Source: Sphingopyxis sp. GW247-27LB (lineage in GTDB: Bacteria > Pseudomonadota > Alphaproteobacteria > Sphingomonadales > Sphingomonadaceae). From it: a DNA stretch of 64,000 nt. The first letter of the stretch is position 1; each line of letters starts with the position of its first letter. A program made the translations under genes and the position numbers. Location of the stretch: NCBI RefSeq assembly GCF_002277025.1, contig NZ_NIWD01000009.1, positions 576,460 through 640,459 on the forward strand, in the 5' to 3' direction. Below, one piece after another: positions 19,096 to 28,298 of the stretch. The notes under the pieces are model-generated. The model was not told the origin of the DNA, searched no databases, and worked only from the letters and a program-made list of their open reading frames with translations.

Positions 19096-20910
19096 ATGTT
19101 CGCGATCGACTCCCTGCTCGTCAAAATCGCCCTGATCGGGGTCATCGGCATCGGCGCGCAATGGGTCGCGTGGCGCACCGGCCGGCCGGCGATCGCGCTG
19201 ATGCTGATCGCGGGCATCATCGCGGGCCCGGTGCTCGGCCTCATCCACCCCGAGCAGGATTTCGGCGCGCTGCGCGAGCCGATGATCAAGCTCGCGGTCG
19301 CGGTGATCCTGTTCGAGGGCGGGCTGACGCTGAAATTCCGCGAGCTGCGCCACGCCGGCGTCGCGGTGTTCATGCTCGTCTTCGTGGGCGTGCCGGTGGG
19401 CTGGGCGCTCGGCACCGCCGCCGCCTATTACGGCGCCGGCCTGCCGCTGGAGATCGCGGCGCTGTTCGGCGGCATCATGGTCGTCACCGGCCCGACGGTG
19501 GTCGTACCGCTGCTCCGCACGCTCAACATCACGCCGCGCGTCAAGCATATGCTGAAGTGGGAAGCGATCGTGAACGACCCGATCGGCGCGCTGCTCGCGG
19601 TCGGCATCTACGCCTATATCACCCATGGCGGCGCGCAGGCGAACAGCGTCGCGATCGTCACCGACGTTGTCGCGGCGAGCCTGCTCGCGATGCTGATCGG
19701 CGGCGGCGCGGCCTTCGCGCTGACCTCCGCCTTCGTGCGCGGCTGGGTTCCCGAATATCTGAAGGCGCCGGTGCTGCTGACCACGGTGATCGCCGCCTTC
19801 GTCTTCGCCGACCTGATCATGCACGAAACCGGGCTGATCACCGTGACGGTGATGGGCGTGGTGATGGCGAACCGCGAGACCGATTCGAGTCACATGCTGC
19901 TGCGCTTCAAGGAGGATCTGACCGTCCTCCTCGTCTCGGGCGTGTTCATCATCCTGTCGGCGACGCTCGACTGGAATGTGGTGACCAATTTCCAGGCGCG
20001 CTTCATCCTGTTCCTGATCCTGCTGCTGTTCGTGGTGCGGCCGCTGACCATCATGCTCGCGCTGCTGTTCACCCGCATCCCGTTCAAGGAGCGATTGTTC
20101 GTCGCGTGGATCGCGCCGCGCGGCATCGTCGCCGCGGCGGTGACCGGCCTGTTCGCGCTGCGCCTCTCCGACTATGGCATTCCGGGCGCCGAGGCGCTGG
20201 TGCCGCTGTCCTTCGCGGTGGTGATCGCGACGATCTTCGCGCACGGCTTCACCGCCGCGCCTTTCGCGCGCTGGCTGGGGCTCGACCGCGGCAAGGGCGA
20301 CGGGGTGCTGCTCGTCGGCGCCAACAGCTGGACGATCGCGTTCGCCCAGTTCGTCAAGGCGCAGGAGCGCGACGTGCTGATCGCCGACCCGAGCCAGCTC
20401 GCGCTGCGCCGCGCGCGGCGTGCCGGCCTGCCCGTCCATCACGGCGACATATTGGACGAGACGCACGACGACCATCTCGACATGGGCCGTTACCAGCAGC
20501 TGATCGCGGCGACCGACAACGACGCCTATAACGCGCTGGTGTGCAGCGAGCTGGCGCCCGAGGTCGGCCACGACCGCGTCAGCCGGATGATCGGCGAATC
20601 GCGGCCGGGCGGCCAGCGGCGCGGGCGGGTCTTCACGCTGGCGGGGACACCGATCGAGGAGCAGCTCGACCGGCTGCTGGCGGGCTGGACCTTCGGCCGG
20701 ACGAAGATCACCGAGAAATTCACCTACGCCGATTTCGTCGCGCGGATGAAGGCGTCGGGGGGCGACAGCCTGGCGGTGGTGCGCGCGTCGGGTGACCTCG
20801 CCGTCTTCTCGGTCCAGCACCGGCCGGGCGTCGACGCGGGCGATACCGTCTGGACCTTCGTGCCGCCCGACGACCCCAAGGCGCGCCTGGAGGCGCGGGA
20901 GGCGTCCTGA
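19096..20910 (+). CDS. CPA1-type cation:proton antiporter with C-terminal TrkA-N domain
   Basis: This 604-residue protein has about 12 membrane helices in its first 400 residues. Family marks are the helix-4/5 region V-V-T-G-P-T-V-V-V-P-L-L-R, the ion-binding-type V-N-D-P-I-G-A-L in the following helices, and W-I-A-P-R-G-I-V-A-A-A-V. The C-terminal ~200 residues form a TrkA-N Rossmann-like domain (V-L-L-V-G-A-N-S-W-T, then I-A-A-T-D-N-D-A-Y-N), which in related antiporters binds nucleotides and gates transport. It probably exchanges Na+ or K+ for protons at the inner membrane. It stands alone between the receptor terminator and the convergent homoserine dehydrogenase gene. Confidence 0.92.
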   Translation: MFAIDSLLVKIALIGVIGIGAQWVAWRTGRPAIALMLIAGIIAGPVLGLIHPEQDFGALREPMIKLAVAVILFEGGLTLKFRELRHAGVAVFMLVFVGVPVGWALGTAAAYYGAGLPLEIAALFGGIMVVTGPTVVVPLLRTLNITPRVKHMLKWEAIVNDPIGALLAVGIYAYITHGGAQANSVAIVTDVVAASLLAMLIGGGAAFALTSAFVRGWVPEYLKAPVLLTTVIAAFVFADLIMHETGLITVTVMGVVMANRETDSSHMLLRFKEDLTVLLVSGVFIILSATLDWNVVTNFQARFILFLILLLFVVRPLTIMLALLFTRIPFKERLFVAWIAPRGIVAAAVTGLFALRLSDYGIPGAEALVPLSFAVVIATIFAHGFTAAPFARWLGLDRGKGDGVLLVGANSWTIAFAQFVKAQERDVLIADPSQLALRRARRAGLPVHHGDILDETHDDHLDMGRYQQLIAATDNDAYNALVCSELAPEVGHDRVSRMIGESRPGGQRRGRVFTLAGTPIEEQLDRLLAGWTFGRTKITEKFTYADFVARMKASGGDSLAVVRASGDLAVFSVQHRPGVDAGDTVWTFVPPDDPKARLEAREAS

Positions 20911-20956
20911 TCCCCCGCCCGCTCGCCTCCCTTTCGGGCGCGGCGCGGGCAGACGA

Positions 20957-22285
20957 TCAGAGCGCGAGGATCGGCATGTGCATCGGCTCGCCGACCACAT
21001 GGTCCGACGCGGCGAGCGCGGCGAGCGCGGCGTGGATCGCGCGCGCGGGGCCTTCGTGGGTGACGAGCGCGATCACGACGCCGCCGCCCGCTTCGTCGCC
21101 GCGCTGGATGAAGCTCTCGATCGACACCCCCGCGTCGCGCATCGCCGCCGCGATCTCGGCGAGCACGCCGATGCGGTCCTCGACCACCAGCCGGACATAA
21201 TGCTTGCCGACCCGCGCCCCCGCGTCGGCGGCGGGCGCCTGGTCGAGCGCGTCGACGGGCATCGCGAAGGCGGGGCCATATTCGTCGCGCGCGATGTCGA
21301 TGATGTCGGCGACGATCGCCGACGCCGTCGGTCCCGCGCCCGCGCCCGCGCCCTCGAAGAAAAGGCGGCCGACGAAATTGCCCTCGGCGACGACGGCGTT
21401 CAAGGCGCCGGGAACATAGGCGAGCGGATGGTCGGCGGGGACGAGGCAGGGCTGGACATGCTGGTAGAGCGCGCCGCCGTTCGCCGGATCACGCTCGGCC
21501 ATGCCGATCAGGCGGACGCGGTGGCCCAGCGCCTCGGCCTCGCGGATGTCGGCGGCGATCAGGCCGCGGATGCCCGTCGCCGCGACCGCGTCGATGTCGA
21601 GCCGGGTCCCGAAGCAGAGCGCGGCGAGGATCGACAGCTTGTGCGCGGCGTCGATGCCGTCGACGTCGAAGGTCGGGTCGGCCTCGGCATAGCCCTCGGC
21701 CTGCGCCGCGGCGAGCGCCTCGGCGAAGCTCGCGCGCTCGCGCTCCATCCGGGTCAGGATATAATTGCAGGTGCCGTTGAGGATGCCGTAGACGCGCGCG
21801 ATCTCGTTCGCCGAGGCGCCCTCGCGAATCGCCTTGATCACCGGAATGCCGCCCGCGACCGCCGCCTCATATTTGAGCGGCGTGTCCTTTTCCTCGGCGA
21901 GGCGGGCGAGATCGAGCCCGTGGTGCGCGATCATCGCCTTGTTGGCGGTGACCAGCGCCTTGCCCGCGCCGAGCGCCTGGCGCGCGAGGGTCAGCGCCGG
22001 GCCGTCGGCGCCGCCGACCATCTCGACGACGACGTCGACGTCGGCGGCCGCGACCAGCGCGCCCATATCGTCTTCCCAGCGATAGGCCGACAGGTCGACG
22101 CCGCGATCCTTGTGCCGGTCGCGCGCCGAGAGGGCGACAATCTCGATCGGCCGGCCGGCGCGGCGCGCGATCAGCTCGCGATTCGCCTCGAGCAGTCGCA
22201 CGACCCCGCCGCCGACGACGCCGATCCCGGCCAGCGCGACGCGGAGCGGCGGGCGAGGGGCGGTGGGGGCGGGCGATGGCGACAT
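20957..22285 (-). CDS. hom: Homoserine dehydrogenase
   Basis: This 442-residue enzyme reduces aspartate semialdehyde to homoserine, the branch point to threonine, methionine and isoleucine. The N-terminal NAD(P)-binding G-I-G-V-V-G-G-G-V-V is near residue 19; the catalytic domain has T-A-N-K-A, A-V-A-G-G-I-P-V-I and G-I-L-N-G-T-C-N-Y-I. A C-terminal ACT domain (E-D-R-I-G-V-L-A-E-I, near residue 365) probably mediates allosteric feedback, as in the usual monofunctional enzyme. An upstream in-frame extension of 12 codons is not typical of the family. The gene upstream on the same strand encodes an unrelated exported protein 120 bases away. Confidence 0.96.
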   Translation of the reverse strand: MSPSPAPTAPRPPLRVALAGIGVVGGGVVRLLEANRELIARRAGRPIEIVALSARDRHKDRGVDLSAYRWEDDMGALVAAADVDVVVEMVGGADGPALTLARQALGAGKALVTANKAMIAHHGLDLARLAEEKDTPLKYEAAVAGGIPVIKAIREGASANEIARVYGILNGTCNYILTRMERERASFAEALAAAQAEGYAEADPTFDVDGIDAAHKLSILAALCFGTRLDIDAVAATGIRGLIAADIREAEALGHRVRLIGMAERDPANGGALYQHVQPCLVPADHPLAYVPGALNAVVAEGNFVGRLFFEGAGAGAGPTASAIVADIIDIARDEYGPAFAMPVDALDQAPAADAGARVGKHYVRLVVEDRIGVLAEIAAAMRDAGVSIESFIQRGDEAGGGVVIALVTHEGPARAIHAALAALAASDHVVGEPMHMPILAL

Positions 22286-22405
22286 GCGGGCACTCCGGTT
22301 CGGTTCGGCAAGGCGGGCCACGCCCGCGGGTGCGAGCGCCCTATCGGCTTTTCGCGGGGATACAAGCCCGGCGCGGCTTCGGCGGGGCCAAGCCGGGCTT
22401 TCCCG

Positions 22406-23293
22406 TCACCCCTTCGGCGGCGTCCGCGTCCGCGTGCAGTCGCCGAGCGCGCCGAGCACGACGGCATAGTCCGACGCGGCCGTCTTGCGGTCCTCGGCCG
22501 GCGTCCCGGCGAGCTTGGAGAGCGGCAGGGTGCGGGGCAGGCCGCAGGCGAGCCGGTACCAGGCGAGCGTGCCCCGCTTCGGAACCCCGGCGCCCTCGAC
22601 GATCTCGCCGAAGGCGGCCGCCCAGCTGCGCGACCCGTCGGCGCGGGTGGTGATGACGAGCGACACGGGCTCGCCGGTCGCGGTGTCGAGGAACAATTGC
22701 GTCTCGCCCTCGCCGGGAAGCGTGCCCGGAACGTGGAAGCCGTTGGCGATGCCGGTCACCCTGGGCGGCGCGCCGGGCTTGACCAGCTCGGTCAGGATCG
22801 CGCGCAGCTGCGCATCGGTCGCCGGATCCCAGGCGAGCTGCGCGTCGGGGGCGACGAGCTGCACGCTGCTCGTGCTCGCCGCGCCCGCCGCCCCGGCTGC
22901 GACGGGACGGGCGAAGAGCAGGACGGGCTGTTTGCGCTTGAGCTTCACCGGCTTTCCGTTGGTGCCGAGCGGCAGGTCGACGAGATAGGAAATGCGTTTC
23001 GCGAGCGGTCCCGAGCCGCGAATCAGGCTGGCAACCTCGGCCTCGACATAGAATCGGGCGTGGCCCGGAGCGAGCCCCGGGGCGCGTTCGGGCTTCAGGA
23101 CCGTGCTGTCGGCGATGCGCGCCTGCAGCACCATCGGAGCGATGGACGCGAGGTCGGCGAGGTCGGCATAGCTGTAGGGGCTGACCGCCCCCGCGTCGGC
23201 CGGGGCGGCGGTCTGCATCGCCGAAACCCCGGAATTTCCGATGGTTAGGACACTAAGGCTGGCCAGGGCGGCGGGGAGGAGCAGGCGTGTCAT
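22406..23293 (-). CDS. Exported protein of unknown function
   Basis: This 295-residue protein has a signal peptide (M-T-R-L-L-L-P-A-A-L-A-S-L-S-V-L) with cleavage probably near S-A-M-Q. The mature part seems to be an all-beta domain: Y-V-E-A-E-V-A-S-L-I-R-G followed by V-L-L-F-A-R-P resembles proteins that score secreted or envelope features. The central G-E-T-Q-L-F-L-D-T-A-T-G-E-P-V-S-L-V stretch and two late cysteines (R-L-A-C-G, G-D-C-T) suggest a periplasmic fold with one disulphide. I do not recognise the family. The 264-base gap to tonB holds the divergent promoters and nothing else I can identify. Confidence 0.75.
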   Translation of the reverse strand: MTRLLLPAALASLSVLTIGNSGVSAMQTAAPADAGAVSPYSYADLADLASIAPMVLQARIADSTVLKPERAPGLAPGHARFYVEAEVASLIRGSGPLAKRISYLVDLPLGTNGKPVKLKRKQPVLLFARPVAAGAAGAASTSSVQLVAPDAQLAWDPATDAQLRAILTELVKPGAPPRVTGIANGFHVPGTLPGEGETQLFLDTATGEPVSLVITTRADGSRSWAAAFGEIVEGAGVPKRGTLAWYRLACGLPRTLPLSKLAGTPAEDRKTAASDYAVVLGALGDCTRTRTPPKG

Positions 23294-23557
23294 CGCGTCT
23301 CTTTCTGTCGTCGTCGACGCGCGTTTCGGCGTCGAAGCCCCATCATGGGGCAGGGCACATTAACCGCTGATAAAGGGTTTGCGAACTTGCCGCCACCGCG
23401 ATAGGACGTGCGGCGAAGCGCCCGGAAAAACAAAACAACCGGAAGCTGACCGCCGGGTCCCGCGGAACGCATCGGAAATCATCCGGGCACATGTGGCAAC
23501 CGAACCGGGCGGTATGGATTGGTGTCAGGATGATCTAGCAAGGAGCGTCGTCCCTGA

Positions 23558-24211
23558 ATGGCTTATGGTGATAATGTCGACCCTAAAAATAGGGTAGTGG
23601 CGATTGTCTTGGTCGGTCTGTTTACTGCTGTTCTGGGCTATGGCCTGGTCAACGGCCTGAACATCAGCATCGTCAAGAAAATCGCCGAAAAACTGGATGT
23701 GGTGGACGTCGAAGAGCCGCCGCCACCGGAGGAGCCCCCGCCGCCGCCGCCGCCGGACAACAAGTTGCCGCCGCCGCCGCCGGTCGTGACGCCGCCGTCG
23801 GTGATTCCGCCGCCGGTGACCACGAACACGATTCAGTCGGTGCCGACGCCGCCGCCGAATCCGCCGGCGCCGGTCTATATTCCGCCGGCACCGCCGGCAC
23901 CGCCCGCCGTCAACCGATCGGCCCCCGCGAAGCCCAAGGGTTCGCCCGGCCGCTGGGTGACCGACGACGACTATCCGGCGCGCGCGAAGCGCGAAGAGCG
24001 TGCGGGAACCACCGGTTTCCGCCTGACGGTCGGCACCGACGGCCGCCCGACCGATTGCTCGATCACGTCTTCCAGCGGCCATGCCGACCTCGACGAGACG
24101 GCGTGCCGTCTGATGATGCGTCGCGCCCGGTTCTCGGCACCGCTCGACAGCGCGGGCAATCCCACCACGGGAACCTGGTCGAGCCGGTTCACCTGGAAAC
24201 TCAACAACTAG
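23558..24211 (+). CDS. tonB: Energy transducer TonB
   Basis: This 217-residue protein spans the periplasm and passes proton-motive energy from ExbB/ExbD to outer-membrane receptors. One N-terminal membrane helix (about residues 13-33, V-V-A-I-V-L-V-G-L-F-T-A-V-L-G) precedes a very Pro-rich linker (about 52-130). The TonB C-terminal domain follows, with P-A-R-A-K-R-E-E-R-A-G-T-T-G-F, a V-G-T-D-G-R-P-T-D-C pattern and the final F-T-W-K-L. It is the first gene of tonB-exbB-exbD-exbD, with gaps of 37-115 bases; an AAGGAG-like site lies upstream. The two receptors in this window are plausible clients. Confidence 0.96.
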   Translation: MAYGDNVDPKNRVVAIVLVGLFTAVLGYGLVNGLNISIVKKIAEKLDVVDVEEPPPPEEPPPPPPPDNKLPPPPPVVTPPSVIPPPVTTNTIQSVPTPPPNPPAPVYIPPAPPAPPAVNRSAPAKPKGSPGRWVTDDDYPARAKREERAGTTGFRLTVGTDGRPTDCSITSSSGHADLDETACRLMMRRARFSAPLDSAGNPTTGTWSSRFTWKLNN

Positions 24212-24270
24212 GGCCGGCTCCCGGCCCCATCATTTCAAGACTTTGACTTTTTTGAGAGGGAATAACCTAT

Positions 24271-25077
24271 ATGTTTAATCTGATCGCAAATGCCGCTGCT
24301 GCGGCGGGCAGCCACGATGTCGGTCTGACCCTCATGCCCGCTTCGATGTGCGTGAAGAGCGAGGGCGAAAACCCCTACGGCCTCATTCCCGCGCTGTGCG
24401 AAGGCGGCATCGTCTCGCAGATCACCTTCCTGGTGCTGCTGGTCATGTTCGTCGGCACGCTCTACATCCTGTTCACCAAGCTGTTCGAACAGAATAAGGT
24501 CATCGGCCAGGGCAAGGCGGTCGACGCCAATTTCTGGCGCGCCCCGACGCTCGCCGACGGCGCCGCGAAGCTCGAGAAGAACAGCGCCTATCGCCAGGTC
24601 GTCGAAGACGGTCTGCGCGCCAGCGAAGAGCATAACAAGCTGACCGACCCCGTCGAAGCGCACGACTGGATGCACGGCACGCTCGAGCGGTCGCAGAACC
24701 ACATCAACTCGAAGCTCAACGGCGGCCTCGCCTTCCTCGCGACCGTGGGTTCGACCGCGCCGTTCGTGGGTCTGTTCGGTACCGTTATCGGTATTCTGCG
24801 CGCCCTCGTGAAGATCGGTGCGTCGGGCCAGGCCTCGATCGACACCGTCGCGGGTCCGGTCGGCGAAGCGCTCATCATGACCGCCATCGGTCTGATCGTG
24901 GCGGTTCCCGCGGTGCTCGCGTTCAACTGGCTGCAGAGCCGCAACAAGTCGATCGCGCGTCGCCTGTCGACCTTCTCGAACGACGTTCTCGGTTCGATCA
25001 TGTCGAACGGCCAGGTGAAGCCGGCCGTCGCCGCTGCCAAGCCGGCCGCTCCGGCTGCGGCGCCGAAGAAGGCCTGA
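24271..25077 (+). CDS. exbB: ExbB/TolQ/MotA family proton channel protein
   Basis: This 268-residue protein has three membrane helices: V-S-Q-I-T-F-L-V-L-L-V-M-F-V-G near residue 55, then L-A-F-L-A-T-V-G-S-T-A-P-F-V-G-L-F-G-T-V and A-L-I-M-T-A-I-G-L-I-V-A-V-P-A-V in the second half. The F-V-G-L-F-G-T-V-x-G-I and conserved Thr/Pro positions are diagnostic. With ExbD it forms the inner-membrane proton channel that drives TonB. The N-terminus carries a periplasmic segment with two cysteines, and the C-terminus an Ala/Pro/Lys tail. Its position after tonB supports the role. Confidence 0.95.
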   Translation: MFNLIANAAAAAGSHDVGLTLMPASMCVKSEGENPYGLIPALCEGGIVSQITFLVLLVMFVGTLYILFTKLFEQNKVIGQGKAVDANFWRAPTLADGAAKLEKNSAYRQVVEDGLRASEEHNKLTDPVEAHDWMHGTLERSQNHINSKLNGGLAFLATVGSTAPFVGLFGTVIGILRALVKIGASGQASIDTVAGPVGEALIMTAIGLIVAVPAVLAFNWLQSRNKSIARRLSTFSNDVLGSIMSNGQVKPAVAAAKPAAPAAAPKKA

Positions 25078-25192
25078 TTTTTCGGATCCCCGCCCCTGCC
25101 GCGAGTTCGGCGGGGCGGGGACCGGACGGCGCGGTCCGCATTACGGTCCGCGCCGGGCCATGACAGAAATTTTGTGACAGGATGCTAATCCT

Positions 25193-25711
25193 ATGGCGAT
25201 GAGTGTAGGCGACAAGGGCGAAGATGCCCCGATGTCCGACATCAACACGACTCCGCTCGTGGACATTATGCTGGTGCTGCTCATCATCTTCCTTATCACG
25301 GTCCCCGTGGTGCTGGAGACGGTGAACCTCAAGCTGCCCTCGGTGGTTTTCGAACCGACGACGACCAAGCCGGAAAATGTGAACCTTTCGGTGCGTTCGG
25401 CGGATACCGACGGCGATGGCGAACCCAATCCCGAAAGCACGGCGTGCGAAGTCTATTGGGGCCAGACGCAGATCGATTCGCGCCAGCTGCTCGAAAAGGG
25501 GCAGAAGAAGCTTGAGGATCTCCTCGCGGAGATCGGCGGACCGCAGAATATCACCGAAGAAAATTTCCCCGAAGTGCATATCCGCGGCGACATCAACACG
25601 CCGTACCAGTGCATCGGCGGGGTGATCTATACGATGCAATATGCCGGCTTCCAGAAGATCGGGTTCATTTCCGAGCCTGCGCCTGGTTCGGGCACGCTGG
25701 GCCGCCTGTAA
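25193..25711 (+). CDS. exbD: ExbD-like biopolymer transport protein, long form
   Basis: This 172-residue protein has the ExbD signature D-I-N-T-T-P-L-V-D-I-M-L-V-L-L-I-I-F in its first 35 residues, including the essential membrane Asp. The periplasmic domain ends in I-R-G-D-x-N-T-P-Y-Q. Compared with the second ExbD it carries an extra acidic stretch (D-T-D-G-D-G-E-P-N-P-E) and two cysteines, so the periplasmic parts of the two subunits differ. A second in-frame ATG two codons in is equally possible. It is the third gene of the tonB operon. Confidence 0.94.
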   Translation: MAMSVGDKGEDAPMSDINTTPLVDIMLVLLIIFLITVPVVLETVNLKLPSVVFEPTTTKPENVNLSVRSADTDGDGEPNPESTACEVYWGQTQIDSRQLLEKGQKKLEDLLAEIGGPQNITEENFPEVHIRGDINTPYQCIGGVIYTMQYAGFQKIGFISEPAPGSGTLGRL

Positions 25712-25747
25712 GGGCGTAGGTCCGCTCAGTTATGAAGGAATAATCCT

Positions 25748-26173
25748 ATGTCCATGGCCGTTGGCGATCGGGACGAAAATGAACCGATGATGGAGATGAA
25801 CACGACGCCGCTGATCGACGTCATGCTCGTGCTCCTCATCATGTTCATCATCACCATCCCGGTCCAGACCCACGCGGTGAAGATCGACCTGCCTGTCCCG
25901 ACGGACAATCAGAACAATGTCGATCCTCAAAAGAACAAGGTGATGATCGACGCCGCCGGCGTGATCAGCTGGAACGGCACCGCGATCGACCTCGCGCAGC
26001 TCGCGCAATATCTGGAAGAGACCAAGGCGTTGCCGGTCGAACCCGAATTGCAGGTGCAGCCCGATCCGTTCGCGCGCTATTACATCGTCGACAATGTCAT
26101 GGCGGTGATCAAGCGCAGCGGCGTCGGCAAGCTGGGCTTTGTCGGGAACGAGCAATACGCGCGCGTTTTCTGA
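25748..26173 (+). CDS. exbD: ExbD-like biopolymer transport protein, short form
   Basis: This 141-residue protein follows an AAGGA site. It has M-N-T-T-P-L-I-D-V-M-L-V-L-L-I-M-F near residue 17, with the conserved membrane Asp, and a compact periplasmic domain with D-A-A-G-V-I-S-W-N-G. Paired ExbD genes after tonB-exbB are common in sphingomonads and Xanthomonas (known of the group). It ends the operon; a strong terminator follows 27 bases after the stop. Confidence 0.94.
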   Translation: MSMAVGDRDENEPMMEMNTTPLIDVMLVLLIMFIITIPVQTHAVKIDLPVPTDNQNNVDPQKNKVMIDAAGVISWNGTAIDLAQLAQYLEETKALPVEPELQVQPDPFARYYIVDNVMAVIKRSGVGKLGFVGNEQYARVF

Positions 26174-26199
26174 TCATCGATCCTTAACGCGATTGTCGG

Positions 26200-26230
26200 A
26201 AAGGGCCGCGAAGCAATTCGCGGCCCTTTT
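26200..26230 (+). terminator. Rho-independent terminator of the tonB operon
   Basis: The stem GGGCCGCGAA with TTCGCGGCCC closes a GCAA tetraloop, extended by A-T pairs to 13 bp and followed by TTTT. It separates the tonB operon from the UDP-glucose dehydrogenase gene. Confidence 0.93.
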
Positions 26231-26297
26231 CCATTGGGCCATTTGTCCGTAAGGACACGCCGCCGCCGCCGGCGGGGCAAGCAACAAAAGGTGCGCC

Positions 26298-27608
26298 ATG
26301 AAAATCGCCATGATCGGAACGGGTTACGTGGGCCTGGTTTCGGGAGCCTGCTTCTCCGATTTCGGGCACGACGTGGTGTGCGTCGACAAGGATGCCGGCA
26401 AGATCGAGGCGCTCGACGCCGGGCGGATGCCGATCTACGAACCGGGGCTCGATGCGCTCGTCGCGGCGAACGTCGCCGCGGGGCGCCTGTCCTTCACCAC
26501 CGAGCTCGCCCCCGCGGTCGCCCACGCCGACGCGGTGTTCATCGCGGTCGGCACGCCGTCGCGGCGCGGCGATGGCCATGCCGATCTCTCCTACGTCTTC
26601 GGCGCCGCCGAGGAGCTCGCGGCGACACTGACGCACGACTGCGTGATCGTCACCAAGTCGACGGTCCCGGTGGGAACGGGCGACGAGGTCGAACGCATCC
26701 TGCGCGAACGGGCGCCGGGCCGCCGTCACCATGTCGCGTCGAACCCCGAATTCCTGCGCGAAGGCGCGGCGATCGGCGATTTCAAGCGCCCCGACCGCAT
26801 CGTCATCGGGGCCGAGGACGCGCGGAGCGAGGCGGTGCTGCGCGAAATCTACCGCCCGCTCTTCCTCAACGAGGCGCCGATCCTCGTCACCCGCCGCCGC
26901 ACCGCGGAGATGATCAAATATGCCGCCAACGCCTTCCTCGCGACCAAGATCACCTTCATCAACGAGGTCGCCGACCTGTGCGAGGCGGTGGGCGCGGACG
27001 TTCAGGACGTCGCGCGCGGTATCGGCCTCGACAACCGGATCGGCGCCAAATTCCTCCACGCCGGCCCCGGCTATGGCGGCAGCTGCTTCCCCAAGGATAC
27101 GCTCGCGCTCCTGAAGACCGCGCAGGACAATGACGTGCCGCTGCGCCTCGTCGAGGCGACGGTGCAGGCGAACGACCTTCGGAAACGCGCGATGGGGCGC
27201 AAGATCGTGACCGCGATGGGGGGCAGCGCGCGGGGCAAGACCGTCGCGCTGCTCGGCCTGACCTTCAAGCCCAACACCGACGACATGCGGGATTCGCCCA
27301 GCCTCGCGATCGTCCAGACGTTGCTCGACGCCGGCGCGCGGGTCACCGCCTACGACCCCGAAGGCATGGCGATCGCGGCGCCGATGATGCCCGATGTGGT
27401 GATGAAGGACAGCGCCTATGCCGCCGCCGAGGGCGCGGATGCCGTGGCGATCGTCACCGAATGGGATGCGTTCCGCGCCCTCGACCTCGCGCGCCTCGGC
27501 GCGACGATGGCCGACAAGCTGCTCGTCGACCTGCGCAACATCTATCGCCGCGACGAGGTCGCACGCCATGGTTTCAAACACATCGCTATTGGAACCAGCG
27601 ACGAATAG
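26298..27608 (+). CDS. UDP-glucose 6-dehydrogenase
   Basis: This 436-residue enzyme oxidises UDP-glucose to UDP-glucuronate with two NAD+, for exopolysaccharide or glycolipid synthesis. The N-terminal G-T-G-Y-V-G-L-V-S-G dinucleotide motif, the F-I-A-V-G-T-P-S region, the central A-N-A-F-L-A-T-K-I-T-F-I-N-E and the active-site Cys263 in G-Y-G-G-S-C-F-P-K-D are all present. Length is standard. No polysaccharide genes are adjacent. Sphingomonads use UDP-glucuronate for glycosphingolipids and gellan-type polymers, which would fit (inference). Confidence 0.95.
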   Translation: MKIAMIGTGYVGLVSGACFSDFGHDVVCVDKDAGKIEALDAGRMPIYEPGLDALVAANVAAGRLSFTTELAPAVAHADAVFIAVGTPSRRGDGHADLSYVFGAAEELAATLTHDCVIVTKSTVPVGTGDEVERILRERAPGRRHHVASNPEFLREGAAIGDFKRPDRIVIGAEDARSEAVLREIYRPLFLNEAPILVTRRRTAEMIKYAANAFLATKITFINEVADLCEAVGADVQDVARGIGLDNRIGAKFLHAGPGYGGSCFPKDTLALLKTAQDNDVPLRLVEATVQANDLRKRAMGRKIVTAMGGSARGKTVALLGLTFKPNTDDMRDSPSLAIVQTLLDAGARVTAYDPEGMAIAAPMMPDVVMKDSAYAAAEGADAVAIVTEWDAFRALDLARLGATMADKLLVDLRNIYRRDEVARHGFKHIAIGTSDE

Positions 27609-27688
27609 GGGCATCATCGCCCCGACGGATTCGCCGCCGGGCGGCCGGTCCAGCCGATAACGGCCAGCAGAAAACGGGGAGCAAGGTG

Positions 27689-28252
27689 ATGACGATCGGT
27701 TCGAAACAGCTGGCGGGCATCGCCGCCGCCACGCTCGGCGCGCTGGCGCTTACCGGATGCGCGACGATGGGCGGCGGCAAGGAAAAGCTGCCCGTGCCCG
27801 ACGCGACCGCGCAGCTCCACGATGCGCGCGGCGCCGATCGCGGCCGCGTCGACATCTTCAAGGACGGCAGCGGCCTTCGGATCGAGGTGATCGCGCGCGG
27901 TTTCGAAGCGGGCACCTATGGCATGCACGTCCATGCGGTCGGGCAGTGCACCCCGCCCGGCTTCACCAGCGCGGGGCCGCACTGGAATCCGACCGGCGCG
28001 CAGCACGGCCGCGACAATCCGATGGGCGCGCACCACGGCGACCTGCCGAACCTGGTGATCGAACCCGACACCATCGGCCGCGCGTCGCTCCACCTCGTCG
28101 GCACGCCGCTGTCGGGAGAGAATGGCATCCTCGACGCCGACGGCGCCGCCTTCGTGATCCACGCCGGGCCCGACGACATGAAAACCGACCCCAGCGGCAA
28201 CAGCGGCGCGCGCGTCGCCTGCGGGGTCATCGGGGTTCCCGCCGCCGAGTGA
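27689..28252 (+). CDS. sodC: Cu,Zn superoxide dismutase, lipoprotein form
   Basis: This 187-residue protein starts after a GGGGAGCAAGG site. Its lipoprotein signal ends in L-A-L-T-G-C, predicting a lipid-anchored periplasmic enzyme that dismutates superoxide. Metal ligands are visible: G-M-H-V-H-A-V-G and the disulphide Cys in G-Q-C-T-P-P, then A-G-P-H-W-N-P, Q-H-G and G-A-H-H-G-D-L for the zinc and bridging sites, and F-V-I-H-A-G-P-D-D for the last copper His. The closing Cys is in R-V-A-C-G-V-I. The gene lies 80 bases after UDP-glucose dehydrogenase. Confidence 0.95.
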   Translation: MTIGSKQLAGIAAATLGALALTGCATMGGGKEKLPVPDATAQLHDARGADRGRVDIFKDGSGLRIEVIARGFEAGTYGMHVHAVGQCTPPGFTSAGPHWNPTGAQHGRDNPMGAHHGDLPNLVIEPDTIGRASLHLVGTPLSGENGILDADGAAFVIHAGPDDMKTDPSGNSGARVACGVIGVPAAE

Positions 28253-28260
28253 CGGATGCG

Positions 28261-28283
28261 CGCGCCCGCTTTGGGCGGGCGCG
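28261..28283. terminator. GC-rich hairpin between convergent genes
   Basis: CGCGCCCGC pairs with GCGGGCGCG around a five-base loop, in the 46-base space between the sodC stop and the convergent MFS gene. There is no T-run on either side, so it may act as a weak bidirectional terminator or protect the 3' ends. Confidence 0.4.
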
Positions 28284-28298
28284 GCTATCCTTCCGAAA

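Noticed and set aside
22286..22405. Possible leader or attenuator before homoserine dehydrogenase
   Set aside because: The 120-base gap holds no run of Thr or Ile codons and no convincing alternative hairpins.
23713..23915. CCG/CCGCCG-rich run as a microsatellite or tandem repeat
   Set aside because: It encodes the normal proline-rich linker of TonB, and its irregular pattern fits coding use.
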